Assembly: GCA_024236295.1 (NCBI GenBank)
Contig: JACKKT010000013.1
Location: 1 to 56,930 of the forward strand
Source of the DNA: Kordiimonadaceae bacterium
GTDB taxonomy: Bacteria; Pseudomonadota; Alphaproteobacteria; Sphingomonadales; Emcibacteraceae
Length of the DNA stretch: 56,930 bases
Reading direction: 5' to 3'
Shown piece after piece: positions 33,107-41,519 of the stretch. The number at the start of each line of letters is the position of its first letter. Position 1 is the stretch's first letter. Below the pieces are notes generated by a model, which worked only from the letters and a program-made list of their open reading frames with translations, did no database searches and was not told where the DNA came from. Both the position numbers and the translations under genes were made by a program.

Positions 33107-34512
33107 AATGGCGATACTCCCGGGATCGGCAAATCATCATAATCAAGGTCATCTGAAATATCATCAATCGTCACCGGGCGAAGCGGCGGCCGGGCGGTGG
33201 GAAGGCCAATTTCCTCTCTCGATTTCTTTGTTCTATGCTGGGTGATCAGGGCGACGGAATCCATGCAATACCGCCCACCACACGGCCCCATGCCACAGCG
33301 TGTCCCTGATTTGATGGCATTGGGTGACTGTGCCCCTGTTTTTATTTCAAAATCAATTTCCTGCCTCGTAATTCCTTCACAACGGCAAACCTCTGTTTCG
33401 CCTGTTATTAAAGCTTCAAGTCCGCTGCGTGGAATGGTCAGTGCCGTGGCGGCAAGCCCAAATTTTATTGCTACCTTTAGTTTTTTAATTTCAGCTTTCC
33501 GGTCAATATTAATGCCTGCATCTTCACATACAGCCTGTGCGGCAAGACTGCCCCTGATGGGGGCGGCCAGTGCACCATATATCCCGGCATTATCCCCGCA
33601 GGCATATAACCCTGCCACGGAAGTGCGGCCCCATTGGTCAATCGTCGGCACCCATCCCCCCAGCTTTTCATCATAATGATGATCAGCGCCGGCAAGATGG
33701 GTTGCTTCTACCGCCGGCATTAATCCTTGACCGTAACATAGATTCTCACCGTGAATATATTGATCTGTCCCCTCTACCGGGGCCCAATTCTGATCCACCT
33801 TGCAGATGGTGACCCCATCAACCATATTTTCACCTTCCACAGACTTTACCGCATGCTGCCAGTAGATTGGGATGCGGTTCTTATTAAGTGTGAATATCCA
33901 TTTAAGTCCCTGCCATATTAGCGAAGGGTTTGAAAGCATTGCCGGAAGTGATTTTAGCCAATCCGTCCGGCTGTTTATGGAGATCACGGCGGAAACGCGC
34001 CCCCCAAGACTGAGGGTTTCACTGGCCACATAAAATAACAGCGGCCCGTTACCGGCAACAATGGTGCGACGCTTTGGGGCCATCATATGCTCTTTAAATA
34101 TTGCCGTTGCCCCGGCCAGGCCGAAGACACCGGGCAGTGTCCAACCGGGAACCGGAATGACCCTCTCCTGCGCACCTGTTGCAATGATTAAGGCCTTTGT
34201 GATCAGTTTTTTTTCAACTCCGCCCACCACAGAAAGCAGCCAATGACCATTTTCCAATCTTTCTATATGCCAGACACGACAGTTAAATTTTGTGATGACG
34301 TTGCTTGATTTCAGCCTATCCCGCAAGGCATCACCCTGTTCACCAGCATCAGTGATGGACGCTTCCAGAATTGATTCTGACTTGGCCCGCCATACCTGGC
34401 CGCCGGCATCCCGCTGTTCATCAATAAGGGCTGTTTTTAGCCCGTTTTCCGATAACAGAATGGCGGCATTTGCCCCGGCTGGCCCGGCCCCGATGACAAT
34501 TGCGTCAAACAC
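33103..34512 (-). CDS. FAD/NAD(P)-binding oxidoreductase with BFD-like [2Fe-2S] domain (HcnB/OoxA type)
   Basis: 469 residues. The first FAD motif IGAGPAGANAAILLSENG is at residues 6-23. A second nucleotide-binding region is TIVAGNGPLLFYVASETLSLGG near 153. AGLYACGDNAGIYG near 315 binds FAD. The C-terminal BFD-like domain near 370-425 has the cysteine set CRCEGITRQE and GTRCGMGPCGGRYC for a [2Fe-2S] cluster. This is the alpha subunit of opine/D-hydroxyproline/HcnABC-like dehydrogenases. It overlaps the small ferredoxin gene by eight bases and the DAO gene by four, as expected for stoichiometric subunits. Confidence 0.9.
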   Translation of the reverse strand: MFDAIVIGAGPAGANAAILLSENGLKTALIDEQRDAGGQVWRAKSESILEASITDAGEQGDALRDRLKSSNVITKFNCRVWHIERLENGHWLLSVVGGVEKKLITKALIIATGAQERVIPVPGWTLPGVFGLAGATAIFKEHMMAPKRRTIVAGNGPLLFYVASETLSLGGRVSAVISINSRTDWLKSLPAMLSNPSLIWQGLKWIFTLNKNRIPIYWQHAVKSVEGENMVDGVTICKVDQNWAPVEGTDQYIHGENLCYGQGLMPAVEATHLAGADHHYDEKLGGWVPTIDQWGRTSVAGLYACGDNAGIYGALAAPIRGSLAAQAVCEDAGINIDRKAEIKKLKVAIKFGLAATALTIPRSGLEALITGETEVCRCEGITRQEIDFEIKTGAQSPNAIKSGTRCGMGPCGGRYCMDSVALITQHRTKKSREEIGLPTARPPLRPVTIDDISDDLDYDDLPIPGVSPL

Positions 34513-34789
34513 CAGGCACCCTCCCGATCACAAGGCCTTCTGAAATTGTGGTGCGGCAGGCTTCGGCTTTCCGCCCGTCAATTTCGATGACACATTCCTG
34601 ACAGGCCCCCATGATGCAAAACATACCTCTTGGCGTGCCTGAATTGGGGGCATTTCTTAGATGGGTAATGCCCGCGCGCAGCAATGCTGCGGCAACTGTT
34701 TCCCCTTCATGAGCTGTTACGTTAGCACCATCAAATATAAAGGAAATTTCCTTTGATCTTAGGATATGGTTATTGCCCCCACCTGTCAT
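34505..34789 (-). CDS. (2Fe-2S) ferredoxin-like gamma subunit of the amine dehydrogenase
   Basis: A 94-residue Fer2_4-type protein. Four cysteines are in plant-type ferredoxin spacing: C58-x4-C63-x2-C66 and C78 (GMFCIMGACQECVIEI, KAEAC). Length and sequence match the small electron-transfer subunit of HcnA/OoxC/sarcosine-oxidase-alpha N-terminal type. It is encoded between the DHDPS-family gene and the FAD subunit, overlapping both (four and eight bases). Its presence makes this a dehydrogenase passing electrons to the respiratory chain rather than a simple oxidase, by analogy with the family. Confidence 0.9.
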   Translation of the reverse strand: MTGGGNNHILRSKEISFIFDGANVTAHEGETVAAALLRAGITHLRNAPNSGTPRGMFCIMGACQECVIEIDGRKAEACRTTISEGLVIGRVPGV

Positions 34790-35688
34790 GACTGATAGGA
34801 TATTCCAAGATCATCGAATGTTTTTTTGATGGTTTCAATCACATCAGAACTCGCTGCATGAACCGGATCACGTGGAACGCCAGCCGGTTGACCTATCAGA
34901 TTAAGCGCCGCCTTGAAGGCCGCCGGCCAGGTTGAATTACCCATCAGCAATTCATAAAGAACCGTCAGCTTATTATGAATATCCGCCTGCTTCTGCCCTG
35001 GTTTTTCACGGGCGAGAGACGTTATTTTTGCCGTATCTGTCCCCAGAAATTCGGGACCTGTCGCTATAAAACCATGTGCACCAAGAGCAATTCCCGGCAT
35101 GATATAATGACATGGGCCGACCATAATCGCCATTTTTTCTGAAAAACGCCTGATCAAATGAGTGTGATGAAAATAATCCCGGTTACTTTCCTTAATGCCG
35201 ATAATCGGGGCGACATCCATAATCGCGCCTATATCATCAATGGATAAATTAAGTCCCGCCCTGCGTGGTGAATTATAGGCAACAATCGGCATATCAATGG
35301 CCGCGGAGAGCTTTTCAAAACGGGACAGAAGCTCATCCCGCGTGGTTTTAAGCACATATGTCTGAGGCATCGAAAGCACGGCGGCCGCCCCGTTTTCCTT
35401 GGCGGCGAGCGCATAATCGACACTGTTTTTTAGGGTGGTTGCTGAACAACCTGTAATGACTGGAACCCGACCCGCGGCCTGATCAACAGCCAGTCTGGTA
35501 AGCTTGCCTTTTTCAGCCGCTGAAAGCGCCCAGCTTTCACCATTATCACCAGAAACACATATTGCTGTCGCCCCCAATCCGATCAACCAGTCAACAAGCG
35601 ACTGAAACGCATCTTCCATAATGTCCCCACTTTCAGTAAAGGGGGTTACCACCGCCGGGACAAAGCCGTGCAAATCTTCTTTTTTCAT
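34786..35688 (-). CDS. dihydrodipicolinate synthase-family lyase (class I aldolase fold)
   Basis: 300 residues, a TIM barrel of the DapA/NanA/KDG-aldolase group. The Schiff-base lysine is in PIIGIKESNRDYF near residue 162, and the partner tyrosine in IVAYNSPRRAGLN near 137. The substrate loop VSGDNGESWALSAAEK near 41 differs from the GTTGE of true DapA, so lysine synthesis is unlikely. Relatives cleave or dehydrate 2-keto-3-deoxy acids, or deaminate pyrroline-4-hydroxy-2-carboxylate in hydroxyproline breakdown. The adjacent three-subunit amine dehydrogenase fits the latter type of chemistry, but the epimerase and semialdehyde dehydrogenase of that pathway are absent here. Confidence 0.88.
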   Translation of the reverse strand: MKKEDLHGFVPAVVTPFTESGDIMEDAFQSLVDWLIGLGATAICVSGDNGESWALSAAEKGKLTRLAVDQAAGRVPVITGCSATTLKNSVDYALAAKENGAAAVLSMPQTYVLKTTRDELLSRFEKLSAAIDMPIVAYNSPRRAGLNLSIDDIGAIMDVAPIIGIKESNRDYFHHTHLIRRFSEKMAIMVGPCHYIMPGIALGAHGFIATGPEFLGTDTAKITSLAREKPGQKQADIHNKLTVLYELLMGNSTWPAAFKAALNLIGQPAGVPRDPVHAASSDVIETIKKTFDDLGISYQS

Positions 35689-35690
35689 TT

Positions 35691-36551
35691 TTATTCCTCT
35701 ATATCTGCCCGGTATACGGAGCCGGTCTGTGCCTCAACAATATAAAGGCAATTTTTCTGATATATTAAACTGGTAATCCAAAGCCCTTCCGGTAAGTCGA
35801 TACGCGCCAGAACATCGCCAAAATGATTATAGATATAAGCACGGCCCGTCTGGGCATGGGCAACAGCCAGATTGCTGTGATCATCAAAGGCAAGACCGTC
35901 CGGCCCAAGCCCGCCTGACATCTGGATATGAGTACCGACCATCGGTCGGTCTGCTTCCGGATAGTCGGCCAGAAACCGCCAGACCGCATTGGCGCGTGTT
36001 GCCGCAACATAAACCATTTTGCCGTCCCGGCTTAAAGCAATACCATTGGGGTAAGGGACATTGTTCAAAACATGATCAAGTCTGTTATCGTTTCTTAAAC
36101 AATAAACATTGCCACTTGGGTCAGAAAGGCTGGTCCGACCACTATCTGTGAACCAGACATCGCCATTTCCGGCGATGGCCAGATCAGACAGGCCCTTGAA
36201 ATTAATGCTGGAAAGAAGTGCTGTGAATTTATCTTTCCCGTCATAAGCGATAAGACCATTTTTATAGTCTGTCAGGATAAAGCTGCCATCGGCTTTTTGT
36301 TTTATGGAATGGGGATGGCCGTCATAACTGTGATGCAGGGTCCAGTTGCCGTTTCCATCAATTTTAAAAATCCGCCCGTAAGGAACATCAACAAGCCACA
36401 AATTGCCTTTCGCGTCAAATTCCGGCCCTTCCAGAAAAGAATGAAGCGACTGGCCAGGTCTTGTCATCTTGACCCATTCATTGGGTCCACCCTTATAATG
36501 AAGCTCTTCCGGCAATCTGGACCAAAGGGTTGCGGTGATTATGTTTGTCAT
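35691..36551 (-). CDS. SMP-30/gluconolactonase-like lactonase
   Basis: A six-bladed propeller of 286 residues. The metal-binding glutamate lies in LEGPEFDAKGNLWLVD near residue 36. Later blades are GNGDVWFTDSGR, NVPYPNGIALSRDGKMVYVA (Asn ligand) and GGLGPDGLAFDDHSNLAVA (Asp ligand), the usual calcium site of this family. It should hydrolyse a lactone, either of a sugar acid or of another hydroxy acid, in the cytosol (no signal). It is coupled by ATGA to the CoA-transferase gene and two bases from the DHDPS-family gene. Confidence 0.9.
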   Translation of the reverse strand: MTNIITATLWSRLPEELHYKGGPNEWVKMTRPGQSLHSFLEGPEFDAKGNLWLVDVPYGRIFKIDGNGNWTLHHSYDGHPHSIKQKADGSFILTDYKNGLIAYDGKDKFTALLSSINFKGLSDLAIAGNGDVWFTDSGRTSLSDPSGNVYCLRNDNRLDHVLNNVPYPNGIALSRDGKMVYVAATRANAVWRFLADYPEADRPMVGTHIQMSGGLGPDGLAFDDHSNLAVAHAQTGRAYIYNHFGDVLARIDLPEGLWITSLIYQKNCLYIVEAQTGSVYRADIEE

Positions 36552-37720
36552 AGAATTACCCCATCTTGTCTAAGCTGTTCAATTTCCCTGTCCGTAAGGC
36601 CAAGGTTTTTAAGGATTTCTTCCGTATGCTCCCCGACCGACGGAGGAGGTGAAGTAATGGCCGGACCATTATCAAAACTATAAGCGGCTGTTGGCAAAAT
36701 CGGGGGATATGTGTCCCCAGGGCCCTGCTCAACTTTCTGAAAATAATTTTTAAGCTGCGGGTCTTCCACAGCTTCGGGCAGGGTTCTGACCGTTTCAGCA
36801 GGCAGACCCGCTTTATGGAACAAGTCCTGCCAGGCTTCTGCCGTTTTGTCGGTGAATATCTTTTCAAGTGCTTCTTTTATTACGCCTGTCACAGCCCATA
36901 GGCTTTCCCAGTCGTTGGGGGCTTTCAAATCTTCCGAAATCTCATAGCCTAGCCCTTCCATCATGGCCCACATGCGCCTGTTCTGATCAGCCGTAAAAGC
37001 CCCGATCATCAACCAACCATAGGATGTCTGATAGCATCCAATCCCCGCTTCCTTGTCCTGTTTAGTTTTTTTCGGATATCGTGCTGCTGCGGCCTCCGGC
37101 GCCATTAAAGTCATGGCCACTTCAAACATGGATGAACTTATATATGTTCCTTCCCCCGTTTTATCCCGCCGATAAAGGGCGGCGGATATGGCAAAGGCAG
37201 CATTATAACCCGCCGCATAATCAATAAAGGATAGCCCTGGTTTATGCCCCCCGGACTGATCAATAATACCGCTTGTCGCCTGAATAACATTATCATAGGC
37301 GTTGACTTCTGCCCGCGGGCCGTTACTGCCATAACCTGTAAGCGAGCAATAAATAAGGCCAGGATTAATGCTTTTCAATTCCTCATAGCCAAGCCCCAAA
37401 CTATCCAAAGCACCAGTGCGATAATTTTCAACCAGAATATCGGCATTTTTCACCAGCTCCTTTAAAAGTCTACTTCCAGCCTGATGCTTTAAATCAAGGG
37501 TCATGGCTTTTTTGTTGGATGCCTGAACCTGAAAATTAAGGCCCCGCAACGCCCTATTCTGTGCCTGATCAGGACCTCGCCCACGGGCACAGTCCGGATT
37601 TTTTGGGTCTTCAACCTTGATCACCTCCGCCCCCAGCAGGGCAAGCTGAAAAGTCGCAAATGGTCCCGCGAGAACATGGGTCAGATCGAGCACTTTTATA
37701 TTTTCAAATGGCCTGTTCAT
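36548..37720 (-). CDS. class III CoA-transferase (CaiB/Frc family)
   Basis: Moves CoA between carboxylic acids. With the ATG complementary to 37718-37720 the protein has 390 residues. It begins MNRPFENIKVLDLTHVLAGP, the normal family start; an ATG at 37777 would add 19 residues and run through the operator region. Family segments are GAEVIKVEDPKNPDCAR, NYRTGALDSLGLGYEELKSINPGLIYCSLTGYG and AYDNVIQATSGI (catalytic Asp). GLPAETVRTLPEAVEDPQL and a C-terminal helix complete it. It is the first gene of the eight-gene operon, transcribed away from the IclR-type sites at 37761-37795. Confidence 0.9.
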   Translation of the reverse strand: MNRPFENIKVLDLTHVLAGPFATFQLALLGAEVIKVEDPKNPDCARGRGPDQAQNRALRGLNFQVQASNKKAMTLDLKHQAGSRLLKELVKNADILVENYRTGALDSLGLGYEELKSINPGLIYCSLTGYGSNGPRAEVNAYDNVIQATSGIIDQSGGHKPGLSFIDYAAGYNAAFAISAALYRRDKTGEGTYISSSMFEVAMTLMAPEAAAARYPKKTKQDKEAGIGCYQTSYGWLMIGAFTADQNRRMWAMMEGLGYEISEDLKAPNDWESLWAVTGVIKEALEKIFTDKTAEAWQDLFHKAGLPAETVRTLPEAVEDPQLKNYFQKVEQGPGDTYPPILPTAAYSFDNGPAITSPPPSVGEHTEEILKNLGLTDREIEQLRQDGVIL

Positions 37721-37760
37721 GATTAACTTATATTCGCTATTGTTTTTTATTTCAATATAT

Positions 37761-37775
37761 GTTTTATAATTAAAC
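37761..37775. promoter_or_regulatory. imperfect second copy of the IclR-type inverted repeat
   Basis: GTTTTATAATTAAAC has the same GTTT...AAAC ends and AT core as the perfect site that starts five bases further on, one base shorter. Adjacent paired sites are common for IclR-family regulators. The assignment is weak on its own because the region is AT-rich. Confidence 0.35.
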
Positions 37776-37779
37776 ACAT

Positions 37780-37795
37780 GTTTTGTATATAAAAC
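37780..37795. promoter_or_regulatory. probable IclR-family operator, copy 1
   Basis: GTTTTGTATATAAAAC is an inverted repeat with GTTTT/AAAAC arms. Its exact reverse complement occurs at 40864-40879 beside the IclR gene. It lies between the divergent CoA-transferase and aminotransferase genes, 21 bases before the latter's ATG, so it can control both transcripts. Confidence 0.7.
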
Positions 37796-37816
37796 TTTTT
37801 ACTTCGGACCACATAA

Positions 37817-39157
37817 ATGTCACATGTTCTACATAGAAATATAAGTATATCCGTTCCCATAGTCAAAAGCGCAGATGGTAATTATCTTATTGATGACACA
37901 GGGAAAAAATATCTTGATGCCAGCGGCGGAGCGGCCGTCTCCTGCCTTGGACACACCAACAGCCGCGTTATTGAGGCGATAAAGACTCAGCTGGATAAAG
38001 TCTCTTTTGCCCATACCGGAGTCTTTTCAAACGAGCCGGCAGAGACCCTTGCCACCTATTTAATTGAACATGCACCGGAAGGATTTGGTAATGGCCGGGT
38101 TATGTTTCTTGGGTCCGGTTCTGAAGCAATGGAAGCGGCCTTAAAACTTGCCAGACAATACCATCTTGAAAGGGGTGATGAGAAGCGAAGCAAAATAATC
38201 GCCCGGGATAAATCCTATCACGGTAATACGCTTGGCGCCCTCGCCACCGGCGGTCATAAGCAGCGGCAAAAACCTTTTGACCCGCTATTGATTGATGTTG
38301 CCCATATTCCCCCCTGTTATGCCTATCGGTATAAGCTTGACAATGAAACGGACATTGAATTTGGTCTTAGGATAGCAAACACGCTGGAAGAGGAAATCCT
38401 GAAACAGGGCCCTGAAACGGTTGCGGCCTTTGTGGCTGAACCGGTATCCGGCGCGTCCCTTGGCGCGGAACCGGCGGTGCCCGGATATTTTAAGCGGATT
38501 CGTGAGATATGTGACAAATATGGTGTGCTCTTCATCGCTGATGAAGTGATGTGCGGCATGGGCCGGACCGGATATTTATTTGCCATGGAAGCCGAAGGTG
38601 CCTGTCCCGACATTATTACCATTGCTAAAGGACTTGGGGCAGGATATCAGCCAATTGCCGCCGTTATGGCCAATGAAAAAATCATCAATGCCATTCTGGA
38701 AGGCAGCGGCAATCTTTGGAACGGTCACACCTATATGAGCCACGCTATTGCCTGCGCAGGTGCGCTTGCCGTCCTTAAAGTGATTGAGGAAGATCAATTG
38801 CTGGGTGCCGTGCGTAATCAGGGCGAAAAACTAGGATCCATGCTGCGGGCCGAATTTGAAAATCATCCCAATATTGGTGACATTCGTGGTCGCGGGCTTT
38901 TCTGGGGGCTTGAAATTGTCAAAGACAAGAAAACCAAAGAACCCTTCCCGGCAGAGCTTAATCTGGCCGGAAAAATTAAAACTGATATTCTGGAAAATGG
39001 TATGCTCAGTTACCCCTCACAAGGCTGCGTTGATGGCAAAGCGGGGGATCATATCCTGCTTGCTCCCCCTTATACAGTCACTGATGAAGAGCTTGATATC
39101 ATTGTGGCTACAACAAAAAAATGCCTTCAAAATCAGCTTGAAAAGGTGACATCATGA
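37817..39157 (+). CDS. class III pyridoxal-phosphate aminotransferase
   Basis: 446 residues. Transfers an amino group, usually a terminal (omega) one, to a keto acid in the cytosol. PLP-site features are GSGSEAMEAALKLARQYH near residue 99, SYHGNTLGALATGG near 134, FIADEVMCGMGRTGYLFAMEAEG near 238 with the ring-stacking Asp, and IAKGLGAGYQPIAAVMAN with the Schiff-base lysine near 273. GHTYMSHAIACAGALA follows near 303. The BKACE gene overlaps its stop by four bases, so the two act together: transamination to a beta-keto acid followed by cleavage is a reasonable reading. The start is close to the IclR-type site. Confidence 0.93.
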   Translation: MSHVLHRNISISVPIVKSADGNYLIDDTGKKYLDASGGAAVSCLGHTNSRVIEAIKTQLDKVSFAHTGVFSNEPAETLATYLIEHAPEGFGNGRVMFLGSGSEAMEAALKLARQYHLERGDEKRSKIIARDKSYHGNTLGALATGGHKQRQKPFDPLLIDVAHIPPCYAYRYKLDNETDIEFGLRIANTLEEEILKQGPETVAAFVAEPVSGASLGAEPAVPGYFKRIREICDKYGVLFIADEVMCGMGRTGYLFAMEAEGACPDIITIAKGLGAGYQPIAAVMANEKIINAILEGSGNLWNGHTYMSHAIACAGALAVLKVIEEDQLLGAVRNQGEKLGSMLRAEFENHPNIGDIRGRGLFWGLEIVKDKKTKEPFPAELNLAGKIKTDILENGMLSYPSQGCVDGKAGDHILLAPPYTVTDEELDIIVATTKKCLQNQLEKVTS

Positions 39158-40026
39158 CAAAAACCATTCTCACCTGTGCGGTGACCGGAAACCTGACCAG
39201 TCGGGACATGCACCCGAAGCTTCCCGTTACACCAAAGGAAATTGCCGAAGCGGCTCTTGATGCAGCATCAGCAGGTGCAGCAATCGTGCATCTTCATGTT
39301 CGGGACCCGAAAACTGGCAAGGGATCCATGGAATTTGCGCTTTATGAAGAAATGGTTAGCCGCATCCGTGAAAAAAATACTGAAGTCATTCTTAACCTGA
39401 CCACCGGCGAAGGCGGTCGCTTTGTCCCATCCAAAGACAACCCAAAAATTGCCGCAGATAATTCAACATTGTGCCGTCCGGAGCTTAGGGTTTCCCATAT
39501 TGCAAAGCTGAAACCGGAAATTTGCACGCTTGATCTGAACACCATGTGGTCAGGACAGGCCGCCGTAATCAACACGCCTGAAAACCTAAAAATTATGGCC
39601 GAACACATTTATGCCGCCGGGGTAAAACCCGAAATTGAAATTTTCAACAGCAGTGATATGCATCTGCTTAATCATTTTATTGCCGAAGGGATCATTAAAT
39701 CCCCGGTAATGGTGCAAATGGTTATGGGAGTACGCTTTGGAATTGCCGCCAATTCAGAATCATTACTTTATTTAAAATCGCAACTTCCTGAAAATGCCGT
39801 CTGGGCAGCCTTTGGCATTGGCAGAATGGAATATCCAATGCTGGCACAGTCCTTTGTCGCCGGGGGTCATGTCCGTGTCGGAATGGAAGACAATCTCTAT
39901 ATAAAAAAGGGCGAGCTATGCGAAGGAAATGGCCAGCTTGTTGAAAAAGCGGTACGCATTATACAGGATCTGGGCGGCGAAATTGCATCACCCGACGAAG
40001 CGAGACAGATACTTGGCCTAAAATAA
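39154..40026 (+). CDS. beta-keto acid cleavage enzyme (BKACE, DUF849)
   Basis: 290 residues. Zinc enzymes of this family condense a beta-keto acid with acetyl-CoA and split it into acetoacetate and a new CoA thioester. Visible landmarks are TCAVTGNLTSRDMHPKLPVTP, AIVHLHVRDPKTGKGS with the zinc-binding HxH near residues 48-50, and ILNLTTGEGGRF. PEICTLDLNTMW, KPEIEIFNSSDM and WAAFGIGRMEYPMLA follow, with the late metal glutamate in the KPEIEIF/RVGMEDN region. It is coupled to the aminotransferase. Candidate substrates include 3-keto-5-amino acids, dehydrocarnitine-like compounds or beta-ketoadipate, but I cannot choose among them from sequence. Confidence 0.92.
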   Translation: MTKTILTCAVTGNLTSRDMHPKLPVTPKEIAEAALDAASAGAAIVHLHVRDPKTGKGSMEFALYEEMVSRIREKNTEVILNLTTGEGGRFVPSKDNPKIAADNSTLCRPELRVSHIAKLKPEICTLDLNTMWSGQAAVINTPENLKIMAEHIYAAGVKPEIEIFNSSDMHLLNHFIAEGIIKSPVMVQMVMGVRFGIAANSESLLYLKSQLPENAVWAAFGIGRMEYPMLAQSFVAGGHVRVGMEDNLYIKKGELCEGNGQLVEKAVRIIQDLGGEIASPDEARQILGLK

Positions 40027-40046
40027 AAGATGCGGAGAAAATAATG

Positions 40047-40838
40047 TCATCCTCTATGTCCAAGATTTTTAGAAATCTCACGCGCGGTATCAACCACCGC
40101 TGGAACATAGAAACTGTCCATTTTATCAAAGGAAAAAGCACTGTCCGGTGCCGAAATGTCAATGACTGCTACCACCTTCCCTATTTCATTAAGGACGGGG
40201 GCGGTGATGGTCGACCCACCGCGCTGAACAAAACCGCGGGATATGACATAACCCTGTTCGCGTGCTGCACGAACCCGATTAATAAGTTCATCAATATTTT
40301 TCGGCGTGTGTGGAGTCAGTATTTTAAACTGATCCCCTTCGAAAAGTTTTCGGATCGACGTTTCCGACAGATCTCCCAGCAAAATCCAGCCAAGTGGCGT
40401 GGCATATATAGGCCGCCTGTCACCGGTTGTAATGTTGCTTACGAAGGACGATCTCGATATAATATTATCAAGATAAAGAACCTCTTTACCATCACGGATA
40501 GCAAGATGACTGGAAACATCTGTCTGATCACGCAATTTTTCGAGATAAGGCTTGGCAAGCTTGATAATGTCCTGCCGGTTCAGATACGAAAAACCAAGAT
40601 CAAGAACGCGTGGCCCCAGTTCATAAAGCTTATCCCCCTTATCAGAAGAAAGATAACCAAGATAAGAAAGTGTATAGGTAATCCTAAAGGCAGAAGACCT
40701 GGAAATGCCAAGTTTTTTACCGATCTCAGCAATGGTAAGTGGCTGATCAGCCTGCGCGATTACCTCAAGTACGCGAAGCCCTCGCGCCAGTCCCGGTACA
40801 AAATACCGATCATGATTCTTATTTAGACTTTCTGACAT
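40047..40838 (-). CDS. IclR-family transcriptional regulator
   Basis: 263 residues. The winged helix-turn-helix (LTIAEIGKKLGISRSSAFRITYTLSYLGYL, about residues 34-63) precedes the IclR effector domain (LYELGPRVLDLGFSYL, DGKEVLYLDNI, GYVISRGFVQRGGSTITAPVLNEIGKVVAVIDISAP). It resembles PcaR/PobR-like regulators of aromatic and hydroxyacid catabolism. It is divergent from pcaGH, and its own start lies 25 bases from the inverted repeat at 40864-40879, so autoregulation is likely. It is convergent with the aminotransferase-BKACE transcript, 20 bases away. Confidence 0.93.
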   Translation of the reverse strand: MSESLNKNHDRYFVPGLARGLRVLEVIAQADQPLTIAEIGKKLGISRSSAFRITYTLSYLGYLSSDKGDKLYELGPRVLDLGFSYLNRQDIIKLAKPYLEKLRDQTDVSSHLAIRDGKEVLYLDNIISRSSFVSNITTGDRRPIYATPLGWILLGDLSETSIRKLFEGDQFKILTPHTPKNIDELINRVRAAREQGYVISRGFVQRGGSTITAPVLNEIGKVVAVIDISAPDSAFSFDKMDSFYVPAVVDTAREISKNLGHRG

Positions 40839-40863
40839 ATTTTACCTAAAATTACGAACATTT

Positions 40864-40879
40864 GTTTTATATACAAAAC
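40864..40879. promoter_or_regulatory. probable IclR-family operator, copy 2
   Basis: GTTTTATATACAAAAC is the exact reverse complement of 37780-37795. It lies in the 54-base region between the divergent IclR and pcaG genes, only 13 bases before the pcaG ATG. A regulator bound here would sit over the start region of pcaG transcription and next to its own promoter. Confidence 0.75.
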
Positions 40880-40892
40880 TTAAGGATAAGGG

Positions 40893-41513
40893 ATGACACA
40901 TTCCAAAGCAAAAATCAACCGCCTTACGCCAACCAATGAAGATACTCTGGGGCCTTATTACCCGATATCGTTATGTGATAATGACAGTATGGATATGACC
41001 AAAATCCGCCGTGGGATTATTCTTGAGCCACGCGGTGAAAAAATTGTCATTGAGGGTTGCATAAAAGATATAAACGGAAATCTTGCTAATGGCTGCCTGC
41101 TTGAATTCTGGCAGGCCAATGCCGATGGCATTTACCGCACACCACTGACTGAAACCCACCCTAAGCTTGATCCGTGGTTTAACGGTTATGCCCGTCACCG
41201 AACCAAAGACGGCCATTTCAGCTTAAAAACCATTAGACCCGGAATTAACAAAGGGCTTGAACAACCAAGGGCTCCGAATATTACGCTGACCATTTTTTCG
41301 GACGGGATAATGCGGGTGGTTACCCAGCTGTTCTTTGATGGTGACCCGACCAATGAAAGTGACCCGCTTCTTCTTGCCATTGATGAAAATTTAAGAGGGC
41401 GTCTGATGATGAAGTTTGCAGGTGCAACAGACGACGGCTTAAAAAAATATACAATTGACATTATTATGGCGGGTGACAATGAAACCCCGTTTTTTGATGA
41501 TTTGCTGAGTTAG
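40893..41513 (+). CDS. pcaG: protocatechuate 3,4-dioxygenase-like alpha subunit
   Basis: 206 residues, an intradiol-dioxygenase fold lacking the iron ligands, as expected for the alpha subunit. TNEDTLGPYYPI is the alpha-type N-terminus. VIEGCIKDINGNLANGCLLEFWQANADGIY and FSLKTIRPG follow the fold. The HxH of the catalytic subunit is replaced by N-I-T in PRAPNITLTIF. AAGG lies seven bases before the ATG. It is immediately followed by the beta subunit gene; the order alpha-beta is the reverse of the common pcaHG. It forms, with PcaH, the ring-opening enzyme for a catechol such as protocatechuate. Confidence 0.88.
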   Translation: MTHSKAKINRLTPTNEDTLGPYYPISLCDNDSMDMTKIRRGIILEPRGEKIVIEGCIKDINGNLANGCLLEFWQANADGIYRTPLTETHPKLDPWFNGYARHRTKDGHFSLKTIRPGINKGLEQPRAPNITLTIFSDGIMRVVTQLFFDGDPTNESDPLLLAIDENLRGRLMMKFAGATDDGLKKYTIDIIMAGDNETPFFDDLLS

Positions 41514-41519
41514 GAAATT

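Noticed and set aside
34786..35688. Lysine-biosynthetic dihydrodipicolinate synthase
   Set aside because: The GTTGE loop is missing and the gene is locked in a catabolic operon; only the family fold is supported.
40044..40826. 260-codon plus-strand frame opposite the IclR gene
   Set aside because: The minus strand encodes a full HTH plus IclR effector domain; the plus frame has no recognisable domain.
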